A stretch of DNA of 49,836 nucleotides from Betaproteobacteria bacterium HGW-Betaproteobacteria-14 (GCA_002840845.1 PHCS01000014.1:1-49836); one strand, 5' to 3'. Positions 27,010 to 40,354 are shown, counted from the first letter of the stretch. Notes: generated by a model not told the origin, from the sequence alone. Translations and numbers: made by a program.

Positions 27010-27780
27010 CTAGAATGTTTTTGCGCGCTCGATCATCTCGGCGGCAAAGGCCAGGTAGGCCTGCGCGCCTTTCGCGGCACGGTCGAAGATCACGCCGGGA
27101 AGGCCATAGCTCGGCGCTTCGGCCAGGCGCACGTTGCGCGGCACGATCGTCTTGAACACCTTGTCGCCGAAGTGCTGTTCCAGCTGCGCGCTTACCTGGT
27201 TGGACAGCGTGCTGCGCGGATCGAACATGACGCGCAAGAGGCCAATGATCTTGAGGTCGGGATTGAGGTTGGCGTGCACCTTCTTGATGGTGTTCACCAG
27301 GTCGGAAAGTCCTTCCAGAGCGTAGTACTCGCACTGCATCGGAATGATGACGCCGTTTGCGGCACACAGTCCGTTCAATGTCAGCAGGCTGAGCGAGGGC
27401 GGGCAGTCGATGAGGACGAAATCATAGTCGCTGTCATGCAGCGCCAGCGCGCGCTTGAGGCGCGTCTCACGGTTGTCGAGGTCCACCATTTCGACTTCCG
27501 CACCGGCGAGGTCTCGATTGGCCGGCAGGGTGTCGAACTTGCCCGCCTCGGAAGTCTGGCGCGCATCAACCAGCGAGGCCATGCCAAGCAGGACGTGATA
27601 AACCGATTTTTTCAATGCGCGCTTGTCCACGCCGCTGCCCATGGTGGCGTTGCCCTGCGGATCGAGGTCCACCAGCAGCACGCGTTGCCCCTGGGCAGCC
27701 AGTGCCGCGGCAAGGTTCACGGTGGTGGTGGTCTTGCCGACCCCGCCTTTCTGGTTTGCGACAGCAAAGATGTGCGACAT
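27010..27780 (-). CDS. parA: Chromosome-partitioning ATPase ParA
   Basis: 256 residues. It is a deviant-Walker ATPase that forms a nucleoid gradient to move ParB-parS complexes. The motif QKGGVGKTTTTVNLAAAL at the N-terminus carries the signature lysine, and DLDPQGNATMGSGVD and the DFVLIDCPPSLSLLT strand are present. Chromosomal Soj type, without the N-terminal repressor domain of many plasmid ParA proteins. It follows rsmG by 12 bases. Confidence 0.97.
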   Translation of the reverse strand: MSHIFAVANQKGGVGKTTTTVNLAAALAAQGQRVLLVDLDPQGNATMGSGVDKRALKKSVYHVLLGMASLVDARQTSEAGKFDTLPANRDLAGAEVEMVDLDNRETRLKRALALHDSDYDFVLIDCPPSLSLLTLNGLCAANGVIIPMQCEYYALEGLSDLVNTIKKVHANLNPDLKIIGLLRVMFDPRSTLSNQVSAQLEQHFGDKVFKTIVPRNVRLAEAPSYGLPGVIFDRAAKGAQAYLAFAAEMIERAKTF

Positions 27781-27792
27781 TTTCTTCTTTCG

Positions 27793-28419
27793 TTATCCGC
27801 GTACCACGCGCACCAGGTGGCGCGCGCCCTCCACTCCCGGCACCTGCAACGGCATCACTTCAGCCACGCGCCAGCCGGCCGGCAGCTGGGCGATTTCCTC
27901 GTAGGGATGCACCCCCTTCATGGCCAGGAGCGCACCGCCTGCGGCAAGCAGATGGCCGGACAGCCTGACGAATTCGGCCAGATCGGAAAAGGCGCGCGAG
28001 ATCACCACGTCGCATTTCTCTTCGGGTTGCCAGCCTTCGACGCGCTCGCATTGCACCGACACGTTGTCAAGGCCCAGTTCGATCCTGGCCTGCTGCTGAA
28101 AGGCCGATTTCTTCTGGTTGCTTTCCACCAGGGCCACATGCATATCCGGCCGCGCAATGGCCAGCGGGATGCCGGGCAATCCGCCGCCGCTGCCGATGTC
28201 CGCCAGCCGGCGTGCAGCGCCTAGATGCGGCAGCACGGCCAGCGAATCGAGCAGGTGGTGGCTGATGACCTGCTCTTCTTCACGCAACGCCGTCAGGTTG
28301 TACACCTTGTTCCACTTGCCCAGCAGCACGGCAAAGGCAAGCAGGTTCTCCTGCGCCTGCGGCGACACGTCCATCTCCAGCGCGGCAAGGCCGCGCGCCA
28401 ATCGAACCGCGGGCGTCAT
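27793..28419 (-). CDS. rsmG: 16S rRNA (guanine-527-N7)-methyltransferase
   Basis: 208 residues. It methylates G527 of 16S rRNA using S-adenosylmethionine. The cofactor motif is [16 protein letters not shown], and the N-terminal [23 protein letters not shown] block is characteristic of the GidB family. It overlaps the mnmG end by four bases, giving the common mnmG-rsmG-parA-parB order. Confidence 0.97.
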   Translation of the reverse strand: MTPAVRLARGLAALEMDVSPQAQENLLAFAVLLGKWNKVYNLTALREEEQVISHHLLDSLAVLPHLGAARRLADIGSGGGLPGIPLAIARPDMHVALVESNQKKSAFQQQARIELGLDNVSVQCERVEGWQPEEKCDVVISRAFSDLAEFVRLSGHLLAAGGALLAMKGVHPYEEIAQLPAGWRVAEVMPLQVPGVEGARHLVRVVRG

Positions 28420-30317
28420 GCGCGCTTGCGGGCGTCCCGCGCCAAGGCCCCGCGCCGCTTGAGGTGCACCAGCAGCAGCGAAATGGCTGCAGGGGTAATC
28501 CCTTGAATGCGCGAGGCCTGTCCGAGCGTTTCCGGCTTGTGCTGATTGAGCTTTTGCTGCACCTCGATCGACAGCCCGCGCACACTGCGGTAATCGAGGT
28601 CGGGCGGCAGCGACAGGTCCTCCTGCTCGCGGCTCTTGGCGATTTCCTCGGCCTGGCGGTCGATGTAGCCCTGATACTTGGCCTGGATCTCCAGTTGCTC
28701 GACGACTTGCACCCCAGTGATCGGCTCGCCTGCGCCGGGCAGCGTCATCAGGCTGGCATAGCTCACGTCGGGACGGCGCAGCAGTTCGGCCAGGCTGTAT
28801 TCATGCTCGAGCGGCTTGCCGAGGACGCGCTCGGCATTTGCGGCGTCGACGATCCTGGGGTTCACCCAGGTGGCCTTGAGGCGCGCCTGCTCGCGCGCAA
28901 TGGCATCGCGCTTGCGGCTGAAGGCCTCCCAGCGGGCGTCGTCCACGATGCCCAGGCGGCGCCCGGTCTCCGTCAGACGCAAGTCGGCATTGTCCTCGCG
29001 CAGGCTGAGGCGGTACTCGGCGCGGCTGGTGAACATGCGATACGGCTCCGAAACGCCGCGCGTGATGAGATCGTCGGCCAGCACGCCCAGGTAGGCTTCG
29101 TCGCGTCGCGGGCACCAGGGCGCTTCGCCCTTGGCGAAAAGCGCGGCGTTCAGGCCGGCGAGCAGGCCCTGCGCAGCGGCCTCCTCGTAGCCGGTCGTGC
29201 CGTTGATCTGGCCGGCGAAGAACAGGCCGCGGATGGCCTTCGTCTGCAGCGATGAAGTGAGGCCGCGTGGGTCGAAGTAGTCGTATTCGATGGCATACCC
29301 TGGCCGCAGGATGTGGGCGTTCTCGAGGCCGGGGATGGATTGCACCAGGGCCAGCTGCACATCGAACGGCAGGCTCGTCGAAATGCCGTTCGGATAGATC
29401 TCGTGTGTCGTCAGGCCTTCCGGTTCAAGGAAGATCTGGTGGCTGGACTTGTCGGCGAAGCGGTGGATCTTGTCCTCGATGGAAGGGCAATAGCGAGGGC
29501 CCACTCCTTCGATGACCCCCGTGAACATTGGGGAACGATCCAACCCACTGCGAATGATGTCATGTGTCTTGCTGTTGGTGTGGGTGATCCAGCAGGGCAG
29601 CTGCCGCGGGTGCTGGGCGGCATCGCCGATAAAGGAGAACGCTGGCGCCGGGTCATCGCCCGGCTGTACCGCCATTGCGGAAAAGTCGATGCTGCGGCCG
29701 TCCAGGCGCGGCGGCGTGCCGGTCTTGAGGCGCCCCGCAGGCAGCTTGAGTTCGCGCAGGCGAGCCGCCAGGCTGACCGCTGGCGGATCGCCCATGCGTC
29801 CGGCCTGATAGTGATCGAGGCCAACATGGATCAGGCCTGCCAGGAAGGTGCCGGCAGTGAGCACCACCGCCTCGGCCTCGAAACGCAGGCCGAGCTGGGT
29901 AACGACGCCGGTAACGCGGTCGCCAGTGACCGACAGGTCGTCCACGGCCTGCTGGAACAGGGTCAGGTTGGGCTGATTTTCCAGGCGGCTGCGGATCGCC
30001 GCCTTGTACAACAAGCGATCTGCCTGCGCGCGCGTGGCGCGCACTGCCGGGCCTTTGCTTGAATTGAGGATGCGGAACTGGATGCCCGCCTCGTCGGTAG
30101 CGACGGCCATGGCACCTCCCAGCGCGTCGACCTCCTTGACCAGATGGCCTTTGCCGATGCCGCCGATGGAGGGGTTGCAGGACATCGCCCCCAGCGTTTC
30201 GAGGTTGTGCGTCAGCAGCAGCGTGCGACAACCTGCCCGGGCCGCGGCGAGGGCCGCTTCGGTGCCGGCATGGCCGCCACCGATGATGATGACATCATAG
30301 CGCGTGGGAAATAGCAT
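28416..30317 (-). CDS. mnmG: tRNA uridine-34 carboxymethylaminomethyl enzyme, FAD-binding subunit
   Basis: 633 residues. With MnmE it installs the cmnm5 group on wobble uridines. The FAD-binding motif is [17 protein letters not shown] at the N-terminus, followed by the [21 protein letters not shown] signature. The C-terminal helical domain binds MnmE and tRNA. A parS-like site lies 64-79 bases upstream of its start. Confidence 0.98.
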   Translation of the reverse strand: MLFPTRYDVIIIGGGHAGTEAALAAARAGCRTLLLTHNLETLGAMSCNPSIGGIGKGHLVKEVDALGGAMAVATDEAGIQFRILNSSKGPAVRATRAQADRLLYKAAIRSRLENQPNLTLFQQAVDDLSVTGDRVTGVVTQLGLRFEAEAVVLTAGTFLAGLIHVGLDHYQAGRMGDPPAVSLAARLRELKLPAGRLKTGTPPRLDGRSIDFSAMAVQPGDDPAPAFSFIGDAAQHPRQLPCWITHTNSKTHDIIRSGLDRSPMFTGVIEGVGPRYCPSIEDKIHRFADKSSHQIFLEPEGLTTHEIYPNGISTSLPFDVQLALVQSIPGLENAHILRPGYAIEYDYFDPRGLTSSLQTKAIRGLFFAGQINGTTGYEEAAAQGLLAGLNAALFAKGEAPWCPRRDEAYLGVLADDLITRGVSEPYRMFTSRAEYRLSLREDNADLRLTETGRRLGIVDDARWEAFSRKRDAIAREQARLKATWVNPRIVDAANAERVLGKPLEHEYSLAELLRRPDVSYASLMTLPGAGEPITGVQVVEQLEIQAKYQGYIDRQAEEIAKSREQEDLSLPPDLDYRSVRGLSIEVQQKLNQHKPETLGQASRIQGITPAAISLLLVHLKRRGALARDARKRA

Positions 30318-30380
30318 GGGTCAGAGAACGCTGCGGAGAGGCGCAATGATACGCGAGGATCACGCAAAATGACAGAGCGA

Positions 30381-30396
30381 CGTTTCACGTGAAACG
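30381..30396. promoter_or_regulatory. parS: parS centromere-like site 1
   Basis: The 14-bp core GTTTCACGTGAAAC is identical to the universal bacterial parS consensus TGTTTCACGTGAAACA; only the outermost pair differs (C and G). It is upstream of mnmG and 3.4 kb from parB. It would be a ParB loading site near the origin. Confidence 0.9.
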
Positions 30397-30465
30397 TCAC
30401 CCAATATATCAATGTATATTCAGTTGCTTATCTGATTCTTGTGCAGCTTGGCTTTGCAGCATCAA

Positions 30466-31239
30466 TCAGTAAAAAGTGTCCCAGCCGAATTTCATGATGA
30501 GCACCCCCGCCACTACAAGGAATACACGTCGCACAAAACCCGCTCCGTGCCGGATGGCCAGGTGCGAGCCGACCAGGGATCCGCTGACGTTGAAAACAGC
30601 CATGGCCAATCCCGTGGCCAACAGAACATGGGCGCTTGCTCCAAAGTACAGCAAGGCCGCCAGATTGGTGGCAGCGTTGACGATCTTGGCCGATACCGAT
30701 GCGCGCAGGAAATCCAGCCCGAAAAAACGGACGAACATGAATATCAGAAAACTTCCGGTACCCGGCCCAAAGAAACCGTCGTAAAAACCGATTACCCCAC
30801 CAAACCCTGCCGCCAGAAACATGTCTTTCCTGCCATGAAACCGGCGCTGATCCACGGCACCCAGATTCTTCCGTGCATAGGTGTAGGCGGTGACGGCTAT
30901 CAGCAATACGAGGACGAGCGGGCGAAGCCACTCCCTAGGCATCAGGGAAACGGCCATGGCTCCGAAATAGGACAGGATGAATGCAGCAATGGCCGCCGGC
31001 AAAGCGGCCCGCCAGGGTACGTCGATGCGCCGTGCGTAACGGACAGCTGCGCTGGCGGTGCCAAATATGCTGGCCAGCTTGTTGGTGCCAAAAAGGGTAG
31101 CCGGAGCAGCCTCGGGCAGGACGCTGAATAATGCGGGTATCTGGATCAGTCCGCCACCCCCTACTACCGCATCGATGAGACCTGCGGCAAAGGCGGCAAT
31201 GCACAACAGGATCAGATCAGCCAGTTCCACGTGAAACAA
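30466..31239 (-). CDS. TSUP-family (TauE/SafE-like) membrane permease
   Basis: 257 residues with about seven or eight membrane helices. The repeated TSUP signatures are visible: GLIDAVVGGGGLIQIPAL near the N-terminus and GVIGFYDGFFGPGTGSFLIF in the second half. The family exports or imports sulfite, sulfoacetate or other organosulfur anions; the substrate here is unknown. The start is not ATG: TTG at 31239 or GTG at 31230 are the candidates, and both lie in or at the edge of a parS-like sequence. It is 15 bases after mnmE, so it is probably cotranscribed. Confidence 0.88.
   Translation of the reverse strand: MFHVELADLILLCIAAFAAGLIDAVVGGGGLIQIPALFSVLPEAAPATLFGTNKLASIFGTASAAVRYARRIDVPWRAALPAAIAAFILSYFGAMAVSLMPREWLRPLVLVLLIAVTAYTYARKNLGAVDQRRFHGRKDMFLAAGFGGVIGFYDGFFGPGTGSFLIFMFVRFFGLDFLRASVSAKIVNAATNLAALLYFGASAHVLLATGLAMAVFNVSGSLVGSHLAIRHGAGFVRRVFLVVAGVLIMKFGWDTFY
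31223..31238. promoter_or_regulatory. parS: parS-like site 2, overlapping the TSUP permease start
   Basis: AGTTCCACGTGAAACA matches the parS consensus TGTTTCACGTGAAACA at 14 of 16 positions. It is 842 bases from site 1. It coincides with the translation start of the permease gene, so its sequence is also coding (TTT-CAC-GTG-GAA on the minus strand). Confidence 0.75.
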
Positions 31240-31254
31240 CCCGCTGTTAGGTCT

Positions 31255-32604
31255 TTATTTGCCGATGCAAAACCGGGAGAAGATCTCTCCAAGCAGGTCG
31301 TCGGGAGTGAACTCACCGGTAATCCGGCTCAGCGCCTCCTGCGCCAGGCGCAGTTCTTCCGCAAACAGCTCGATACGATCTGCCTGCGCTTCGGCTTTCC
31401 GCAAGTGATTCAAGGTCAACTCGAGTGCCTCAAGGTGTCTCTCCCTGGCCAGAAACACATCCTCGCATCCCGTTTGCCAGCCGGCAATTCGCAGCAGTTC
31501 GGCCTCAAGCATTTCCATGCCCTCCCCCGTCTTGGCGGAAACCCAAATTGCGACCCGACCATTCCGCTCTTCACGGCGCCCAGAATGGTTCGTCAGGTCA
31601 CACTTGTTGTATAGGGCAAGCCTCTCTATCCGGCTCGGCAGCCGGGCATCGATTTCGTGATCCTGAGGCGTCATCCCGGTACGCGCGTCCAGAAGATGCA
31701 GCACAACGTCGGCACGCTCGATCTCCTTCCAGCTTCGGTCGATGCCGAGCCGCTCGACTTCGTCATCGGTCTCGCGCAGCCCTGCCGTATCGATGATGTG
31801 CAGCGGGATTCCGCTCAGTTGGATGGTCTCGCGCAAAGCATCCCGGGTCGTGCCCGGAACCGTGGTAACGATGGCGCGCTCCTCGCCCGCCAGGCGATTG
31901 AGGAGGCTCGACTTGCCAACGTTGGGCTGGCCGGCCAAGACGACATGCAGGCCGCTGCGCAAGAGGCTTCCCTGGCGAGCGCGGCCCTGGATATTACGCA
32001 AATCGTCGATCAGGTCGGGCAGCCGACGGGAAACATCCGCCAAGTAAGGCGAATCAATGTCCTCTTCCGGAAAATCCAGCGTCGCCTCGACCAGCATGCG
32101 CAATGCTATCAATCGTTCGACCAGATCATGCACCGCTCTGGAAAACTCTCCAGACAGGGATCTGACGGCCGAACGCGCCGCCGCTGCTGTGCTTGCCTCG
32201 ATCAAATCGACGACTGCTTCTGCCTGTGCCAAGTCGAGCTTGTCGTTGAGATAAGCGCGGTGGGTAAACTCTCCCGGCTCAGCCAGTCGGGCCCCCAGAT
32301 CCAGGCAGCGCTGCAGGAGCAGTTGTTGCACCACAGGTCCGCCATGGCCCTGGAGTTCGAGCACATCTTCGCCGGTATAGGAATGGGGAGAGGGGAAATA
32401 GAGGGCGATGCCCTCGTCGATCTCCTCCCCAGCCGCATCGAGAAAGCGGGCCAGAGTGGCGAGGCGGGGTTGTGGGATAAATCCAACCAGCTGACTGGCA
32501 ACAGAACCGAGAGATCGGCCGGAAAGACGCACAATGCCGATGCCACCGCGACCGTGTGCGGTGGCAATGGCAGCAATCAGATCAGTTGGCCTTTTTCCTA
32601 CCAC
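31255..32604 (-). CDS. mnmE: tRNA modification GTPase MnmE
   Basis: 449 residues from GTG at 32604; no ATG is available near the conserved start [20 protein letters not shown]. The protein partners MnmG in wobble-uridine modification. Its G domain has GQPNVGKSS, the VPGTTRD switch, [13 protein letters not shown] and NKCD. The C-terminal CIGK motif, with the catalytic-loop cysteine, ends the protein. It overlaps the yidC end by 23 bases. Confidence 0.97.
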   Translation of the reverse strand: MVGKRPTDLIAAIATAHGRGGIGIVRLSGRSLGSVASQLVGFIPQPRLATLARFLDAAGEEIDEGIALYFPSPHSYTGEDVLELQGHGGPVVQQLLLQRCLDLGARLAEPGEFTHRAYLNDKLDLAQAEAVVDLIEASTAAAARSAVRSLSGEFSRAVHDLVERLIALRMLVEATLDFPEEDIDSPYLADVSRRLPDLIDDLRNIQGRARQGSLLRSGLHVVLAGQPNVGKSSLLNRLAGEERAIVTTVPGTTRDALRETIQLSGIPLHIIDTAGLRETDDEVERLGIDRSWKEIERADVVLHLLDARTGMTPQDHEIDARLPSRIERLALYNKCDLTNHSGRREERNGRVAIWVSAKTGEGMEMLEAELLRIAGWQTGCEDVFLARERHLEALELTLNHLRKAEAQADRIELFAEELRLAQEALSRITGEFTPDDLLGEIFSRFCIGK

Positions 32605-34249
32605 CCTCGATCATGCGCGTGATTTGCCACTGTTGCGCAACTGACAGGACGTTGTTGACCACCCAATACAACACCAGACCGGAGGGGAACCAGAGAAACA
32701 TGAAGGTGAACACAATCGGCATGGCCATCATCACCTTGGCCTGGATCGGATCCGGCGGCGTCGGATTCAGCTTCATTTGAATCAGCATCGTTGCGCCCAT
32801 GATGATCGGCAGCACGAAGTATGGGTCCTTCACCGAAAGGTCATGTATCCAAAGTATCCAGGGGGCATTGCGCATCTCGACGCTGCCCAGCAGCACCCAG
32901 TAGAGGGCGATGAATACGGGAATCTGAACCAGGATGGGCAGACATCCCCCCAGAGGGTTGATCTTCTCCTTGCGGTAGAGCTCCATCATTTCCTGATTCA
33001 TGCGGTTGCGATCCGCAGAGAATTGCTCCTTGATCTTCATCATCTTAGGCGTTACAAGCTTCATCTTGGCCATCGACTTGTAGCTTGCCGCGGACAGCGG
33101 ATAGAAGGCGCCCTTGATCAGGACCGTCAAGAGGATGATCGCCCAGCCCCAGTTGCCGACGAAGCGATGGATCAATTCAAGCAGCCAGTAGATTGGGGCA
33201 GCAATAACCGTCAGCCAGCCATAATCCACTACTAGGTTGAAGCCGGGTGCAATTTTCTCCAGCTTGGCCTGTTCCTGCGGCCCGGCGTAAAGCGGTACTC
33301 CGATGCGAGCCGTCTGCCCCGGCGCGACTGCTGCAACCGGCATAATGATTCCCGCCGAGTAGAGGTTGTCGGCGACCTTGCGCATGAAGAATTCGCGCTC
33401 GTCCTGACCTTGGGGCGTCCAGCCAGCGACGAAATAATGCTGCACCATCGCTAACCAGCCATCTTTGGCCGTCTTCACAAATTTAGCCTCGCCCTTATCG
33501 ACGTCCGAAAGATCTACCTTCTGAAACTTGCCTGCATCCGTATAGATCGCCGGTCCGGTAAACGTGGCGATATTGGTCATGCTCGCCTCGGGCACCTTGC
33601 CGTCGCGCGTCAGCTGGTAGTAAGCATGTGCGCTGAATGGGGCCTGGCTGCGGTTTTCTATCTCATAACCAATATCGATCTGGTAGCTACTCCGGTGGAA
33701 GGTATATATCTTGGTAGCTCTTATGCCATTCTTCTCGGGTGCCAGCAGCCTGAGCTCCAGCTTGTCAGTTCCCGGCTGCAGCTCGAACTTACCCGGCTCC
33801 AGCCTGAATTCGGTTTTATGGTTGGGTAACCCCTCGCCTATCAGTCCCGTTTGCGCCACATATGTCTGATCCTTTGATATATCCAAAAGGACAAAATTCT
33901 TGGTCTTATCCTCGCTAGACTTGTGCTTTGTAAGCTCTAGTCGTACCAGATCCCCACCTATCGACGATACCTCGGCCAGATAAAGGTCGGTTTTTACAGT
34001 TGCCCTGTCACCGGTTGTTATTACTGGCCCAGATACAGGCGCTGGTACGGAAGTTGAGGGGGGTGCCGAAGATAAAGATGTTGTCGGCGTTGGTGCCGCA
34101 CCAATGCCCGGCACTTGCTGGACCCCCTGTTGCGATTGTTGGTCTTTTGCTGCAACAGACGCGGGCTGGTTATGCCTTTGCCAGCCATCCCACAACATGA
34201 AAATGGAGAAGAAAAAGACCAGCAACAGGATAAGGCGTTGATTATCCAT
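32582..34249 (-). CDS. yidC: Membrane protein insertase YidC
   Basis: 555 residues, normal for the Gram-negative type. An N-terminal membrane anchor (about 4-20), a large periplasmic beta domain (about 60-340) and a C-terminal core of five helices (from about 360: [40 protein letters not shown]) are visible. It inserts proteins alone or with SecYEG; the F0 c and a subunits encoded in this window are classic clients. The C-terminus is basic ([10 protein letters not shown]). Confidence 0.97.
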   Translation of the reverse strand: MDNQRLILLLVFFFSIFMLWDGWQRHNQPASVAAKDQQSQQGVQQVPGIGAAPTPTTSLSSAPPSTSVPAPVSGPVITTGDRATVKTDLYLAEVSSIGGDLVRLELTKHKSSEDKTKNFVLLDISKDQTYVAQTGLIGEGLPNHKTEFRLEPGKFELQPGTDKLELRLLAPEKNGIRATKIYTFHRSSYQIDIGYEIENRSQAPFSAHAYYQLTRDGKVPEASMTNIATFTGPAIYTDAGKFQKVDLSDVDKGEAKFVKTAKDGWLAMVQHYFVAGWTPQGQDEREFFMRKVADNLYSAGIIMPVAAVAPGQTARIGVPLYAGPQEQAKLEKIAPGFNLVVDYGWLTVIAAPIYWLLELIHRFVGNWGWAIILLTVLIKGAFYPLSAASYKSMAKMKLVTPKMMKIKEQFSADRNRMNQEMMELYRKEKINPLGGCLPILVQIPVFIALYWVLLGSVEMRNAPWILWIHDLSVKDPYFVLPIIMGATMLIQMKLNPTPPDPIQAKVMMAMPIVFTFMFLWFPSGLVLYWVVNNVLSVAQQWQITRMIEGGRKKAN

Positions 34250-34272
34250 CTAATTATTCCGAATCGGTGGGT

Positions 34273-34482
34273 TCAGGGAACGGGGTCGTACCCGCCCGGG
34301 TGCCATGGGTGGCATCGCGATACACGTTTGGTAGCAAGCCACAAGCCCCTGTACCCGCCATGTTTTTCGAGTGCCTCGATGGCGTATTCAGAGCAGCTCG
34401 GATGAAACCGGCAATTCCTTCCAACCAGGGGACTGATTGCCAACCGATAAGCGCGCACAAGCAGAACAAGCAATCTTTTCAT
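34273..34482 (-). CDS. yidD: Membrane protein insertion efficiency factor
   Basis: 69 residues. A short amphipathic, membrane-associated protein with the invariant [11 protein letters not shown] motif and [14 protein letters not shown] tail of YidD. It assists YidC-dependent insertion. It overlaps rnpA by four bases and precedes yidC by 23 bases. Confidence 0.96.
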   Translation of the reverse strand: MKRLLVLLVRAYRLAISPLVGRNCRFHPSCSEYAIEALEKHGGYRGLWLATKRVSRCHPWHPGGYDPVP

Positions 34483-34835
34483 TGGGCCAGACGAGAAAAT
34501 AACTCGTCGATTTCTCCGCGCAAGGCCTGCCTTTCAGGTGTTCCTATGCGGGTCGAAACACGTACCACAATATCCCGCCGCGGCAAGGCCTCTCGAGACA
34601 GACGAAAGGATTCTCGCACAATGCGCCTGATCAGATTTCGGCTTACAGCCGAACGGACAAACTTTTTTGCGATGACCACGCCGAGTCTGGCTGTGGCAAT
34701 TGAATTGGGGCGGTGGAGCATATCGAAATGTTTGCCGCGGAGGGTCCTTCGAAAAGCAAAAACGGATGAAAAGTCATCCGTTTTACGTAACCGGTGCTCG
34801 TCGCGGAAGCCTAAGTCGACACCCGCCGCTGCCAC
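34479..34835 (-). CDS. rnpA: Ribonuclease P protein component
   Basis: 118 residues from the GTG at 34835, 1 base after the rpmH stop. The frame stays open upstream to an ATG at 34925 inside rpmH, but 118 residues is the family length and conservation starts at [17 protein letters not shown]. The RNR-like RNA-binding motif reads [18 protein letters not shown]. The protein helps the RNase P RNA mature tRNA 5' ends. No Shine-Dalgarno sequence is seen, so coupling to rpmH translation is likely. Confidence 0.88.
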   Translation of the reverse strand: MAAAGVDLGFRDEHRLRKTDDFSSVFAFRRTLRGKHFDMLHRPNSIATARLGVVIAKKFVRSAVSRNLIRRIVRESFRLSREALPRRDIVVRVSTRIGTPERQALRGEIDELFSRLAQ

Positions 34836-34836
34836 A

Positions 34837-34971
34837 TCAAACGCCGAGACGTGCGCGTCCCTTGGCGCGGCGAGCGCGAATGACAGCTCGTCCGCCGCGT
34901 GTACGCATGCGAACAAGGAATCCATGGGTGCGTTTGCGCCGAATAACTGAGGGTTGGTATGTGCGTTTCAT
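34837..34971 (-). CDS. rpmH: Ribosomal protein bL34
   Basis: 44 residues, beginning [18 protein letters not shown] and ending [11 protein letters not shown], a complete bL34. It is a very basic protein of the large ribosomal subunit. It is the first gene of the rpmH-rnpA-yidD-yidC-mnmE string and the landmark left of dnaA, starting 251 bases from dnaA on the other strand. Confidence 0.98.
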   Translation of the reverse strand: MKRTYQPSVIRRKRTHGFLVRMRTRGGRAVIRARRAKGRARLGV

Positions 34972-35052
34972 GGCTGCCGTCTGTGCGAGAAGAGAAACGC
35001 ACGATTACATATCTTCACCATTGATTTGTCAAGTCCATTTTTTTTCCCGCCC

Positions 35053-35061
35053 TGTGGATAA
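35053..35061 (-). promoter_or_regulatory. DnaA box upstream of dnaA
   Basis: TGTGGATAA is the perfect complement of the DnaA box TTATCCACA. It lies in the 251-base rpmH-dnaA gap, which also contains an AT-rich tract at about 35125-35170. It could serve dnaA autoregulation or form part of a bipartite origin. Confidence 0.7.
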
Positions 35062-35222
35062 CTATTGGGGAATGGCGTTAGAATTCTCCCTTGAAGTACG
35101 CAATCCGATCCGCCCCTAGCGGCGTTTCAAATTAAAATAATAATTATAATCAAGTTGTTATCTTAACTTCACTACTAGCAGGCGCTCACCATGCTTTTGT
35201 CATGGCGAGGGGTCATTAAAGA

Positions 35223-36608
35223 ATGAATGCATTCTGGTCATCCTGTCTCCAGCAGTTGGAGCAGGAACTGCCACCCCAACAATTCAATACCTGGATCAAG
35301 GCCCTGCGCCTTGAGGATGGTAACGACTCAAATCCGGGCCTGAAGCTCGTAGCCCCAAATCGATTTGTCCTGCAGTGGGTAAGAGAACGCTATTTGCGCC
35401 GTTTTGAAGATCTTGCCAAACAGTTCTTTGCAGAACCGGTACCGATTTCCATCAATCTGCCCGATGTCGCCGAGACAGAGCGGCTTGATAGTATTCACCC
35501 GGTGGTTACCAGGGAGGACGATGCATCGAGAATATCTTCTCCTATCGTCTCAACTTACTCTGCACCTGGTCCCGATGCCGTTTATGAGAAAACCAGGCTC
35601 AACTCGACTTTCACATTCGATACACTTGTAACCGGTCGTGCGAACGATCTCGCCAGGGCTGCTGCATATCAGGTTGCCTTGAACCCGGGAATATCCTACA
35701 ACCCGCTTTTCGTTTACGGTGGTGTTGGCCTCGGCAAAACCCATCTCATTCATGCGCTAGGAAATGAGGTTTACCGACAAAACCCGGACAAGGTAATTCG
35801 CTATGTCCATTCCGAAGATTATTACGCCGACGTTGTGCGTGCTTACCAACAAAAATCGTTCGATGTATTCAAGCGCTATTATCGATCTTTGGATTTGTTG
35901 CTGATAGACGATATTCAGTTCTTCAATAACAAGAACCGAACCCAGGAAGAGTTCTTCTACGCCTTTAATGCCTTGATAGAAGCCAAGAAACAAATCGTCA
36001 TCACTTGCGATACTTACCCCAAGGACATTACAGGCCTGGAAGATCGTCTGATCTCAAGATTCGACTGGGGCCTGACTGTTGCCATCGAACCTCCCGAACT
36101 CGAGATGCGTGTTGCCATCCTGAAGAAAAAGGCTGAAGCGGAGCGAATCGAGGTCAGTGAAGATGTTGCTTTCCTTATTGCCAAGCATCTACGTTCCAAT
36201 GTGAGAGAGTTGGAGGGAGCATTAAAGAAAGTCCTTGCTTTTGCCCGCTTCCATGGTCGGGATATCAATCTTGAAGTAGCAAAGGAAGCACTTAAAGATC
36301 TACTTGGAGCCCATAATCGCCAGATTACCTTCGAGTCAATCCAGAAAACCGTCGCTGAATACTACAAAATAAAAGTTTCTGACATGCACTCGAAAAAAAG
36401 GACTCGTATTGTTGCCCGGCCTCGTCAGGTTGCCATGTGGCTAGCAAAGGAATTGACGCCAGCCAGTCTTCCCGCCATCGGAGAAGCTTTCGGCGGACGT
36501 GATCACACAACAGTCCTTCATGCTTGCCGGACCATTTCAGATCTCCGTCTCAAGGACACCATGATCAACCATGATTTATTGGTGCTGACACAAGTCCTGA
36601 AGGGCTGA
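35223..36608 (+). CDS. dnaA: Chromosomal replication initiator DnaA
   Basis: 461 residues. Domain I (1-85) binds helicase and regulators, followed by a short linker. The AAA+ domain has Walker [10 protein letters not shown] and Walker [11 protein letters not shown]. Domain IV is a helix-turn-helix with the [22 protein letters not shown] and [12 protein letters not shown] signatures. It is divergent from rpmH and reads away from the origin on the right. Codon use is a little less GC-rich than in the surrounding operons. Confidence 0.99.
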   Translation: MNAFWSSCLQQLEQELPPQQFNTWIKALRLEDGNDSNPGLKLVAPNRFVLQWVRERYLRRFEDLAKQFFAEPVPISINLPDVAETERLDSIHPVVTREDDASRISSPIVSTYSAPGPDAVYEKTRLNSTFTFDTLVTGRANDLARAAAYQVALNPGISYNPLFVYGGVGLGKTHLIHALGNEVYRQNPDKVIRYVHSEDYYADVVRAYQQKSFDVFKRYYRSLDLLLIDDIQFFNNKNRTQEEFFYAFNALIEAKKQIVITCDTYPKDITGLEDRLISRFDWGLTVAIEPPELEMRVAILKKKAEAERIEVSEDVAFLIAKHLRSNVRELEGALKKVLAFARFHGRDINLEVAKEALKDLLGAHNRQITFESIQKTVAEYYKIKVSDMHSKKRTRIVARPRQVAMWLAKELTPASLPAIGEAFGGRDHTTVLHACRTISDLRLKDTMINHDLLVLTQVLKG

Positions 36609-36799
36609 ATAACTTGGTGATGATTTGTGGATAACTCGAAAAATCAGCCTGTGGATATTTTTACTCAACAATCTTTCCACAAGTATCTGACGCCCTTATC
36701 CCTACCCTTATAAACAATATAAGATTCTGTTTACAATAATTATTTAATAATTACCAACAAGAAAAACTTGTGTACTAATTACTAGTTGGAGATTTATAT
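36609..36799. other. oriC: Probable replication origin (oriC)
   Basis: The dnaA-dnaN gap contains a perfect DnaA box (TGTGGATAA, 36626-36634), a one-mismatch box (TGTGGATAT, 36650-36658) and a weaker one (CTTTCCACA, 36673-36681). These are followed by a strongly AT-rich stretch (about 36705-36780, including AATAATTATTTAATAATTA) that could be the unwinding element. Together with the box at 35053 and the flip of gene direction at dnaA, this is the best origin candidate. dnaN promoter elements may overlap. Confidence 0.75.
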
Positions 36800-37906
36800 A
36801 TGCTCCTTATAAGAACCAAACGTGACAACCTATTGATGCCGCTTCAATCGGTATGCGGCATTGTCGAGAAACGCCACACCTTGCCCATCCTGTCGAATGT
36901 TCTGATCGAAAAAAGCGGCGATCAACTAACGTTGCTGGCAACCGACATCGAGATTCAGATTAGGACGCATACCGATGGAAAAGAGGGCGCTGACAAAACA
37001 GCCGTTACGGTAGGCGCGAGGAAACTTCAGGATATTCTTCGTTCCCTGCCGGAAAGCGCAGAAGTCAGCATGGAATTGACGGATAAGCGCATGCAGGTGA
37101 GGGCAGGAAAGAGCCGATTCAATCTCCAGACACTGCCAGCTGAAGATTATCCACGCATGGTGTCTGCCGAAGGCGAACAGGCACGACTGCAACTAACCCA
37201 GAAGCAGTTCAAGCGCCTGATTGGACTCGTGCAATATGCCATGGCCCAGCAGGACATACGCTACTACCTGAATGGTCTATTGCTGGTTGTAACGGGAAAT
37301 GAAATTTGCATGGTGGCAACGGATGGTCACCGCCTAGCCTTTGCAAGCGAAAAACTAACAGAATCCTTGCCGCGCACCGAAGTGATCCTGCCACGCAAGA
37401 CCATCCTGGAGCTTTCCAGGCTCCTTGCGGATAATGACGATGCCCTGGATATTCGCCTGTCGCAAAATCAGGCTACCTTCCGCTTCGCTGAAGTAGAGCT
37501 GGTATCGAAGCTGATCGACGGGAAGTTCCCGGATTATGAACGCGTCATTCCGCACAATCACGGCAAGGTCATTACGATTGGTAGAACGACGTTGCTGCAG
37601 TCACTGCATCGTGCAGCTATCCTAACCAATGAAAAATTTCGTGGGATTCGAGTCGTTTTGGCTCCTGGAAGTCTGAAGATCATCAGTACCAATGCGGATC
37701 AGGAGGAGGCCCAGGAAGAGCTTGAAATAGATTATGACGCAGAGGCTCTAGACATTGGTTTCAATGTAACTTATCTGCTGGACGTTCTGAACAATGTGTC
37801 CAACGAAGAGATAGAAATTCGTTTGGCAGACGCCAATTCGAGCGCGCTTATTACTCTGCCTGGCAATGAAAGTTTCAAGTACGTCGTCATGCCGATGCGT
37901 ATCTGA
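36800..37906 (+). CDS. dnaN: DNA polymerase III sliding clamp (beta subunit)
   Basis: 368 residues, three repeated clamp domains. It encircles DNA and tethers the replicative polymerase and other enzymes. The N-terminus reads KRDNLLMPLQSVCGIVEKRHTLPILSN and the C-terminus ends FKYVVMPMRI, where the partner-binding groove closes. GGAG lies upstream of the ATG. Confidence 0.99.
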   Translation: MLLIRTKRDNLLMPLQSVCGIVEKRHTLPILSNVLIEKSGDQLTLLATDIEIQIRTHTDGKEGADKTAVTVGARKLQDILRSLPESAEVSMELTDKRMQVRAGKSRFNLQTLPAEDYPRMVSAEGEQARLQLTQKQFKRLIGLVQYAMAQQDIRYYLNGLLLVVTGNEICMVATDGHRLAFASEKLTESLPRTEVILPRKTILELSRLLADNDDALDIRLSQNQATFRFAEVELVSKLIDGKFPDYERVIPHNHGKVITIGRTTLLQSLHRAAILTNEKFRGIRVVLAPGSLKIISTNADQEEAQEELEIDYDAEALDIGFNVTYLLDVLNNVSNEEIEIRLADANSSALITLPGNESFKYVVMPMRI

Positions 37907-37909
37907 TAG

Positions 37910-40353
<2,444 letters not shown>

Positions 40354-40354
<1 letters not shown>

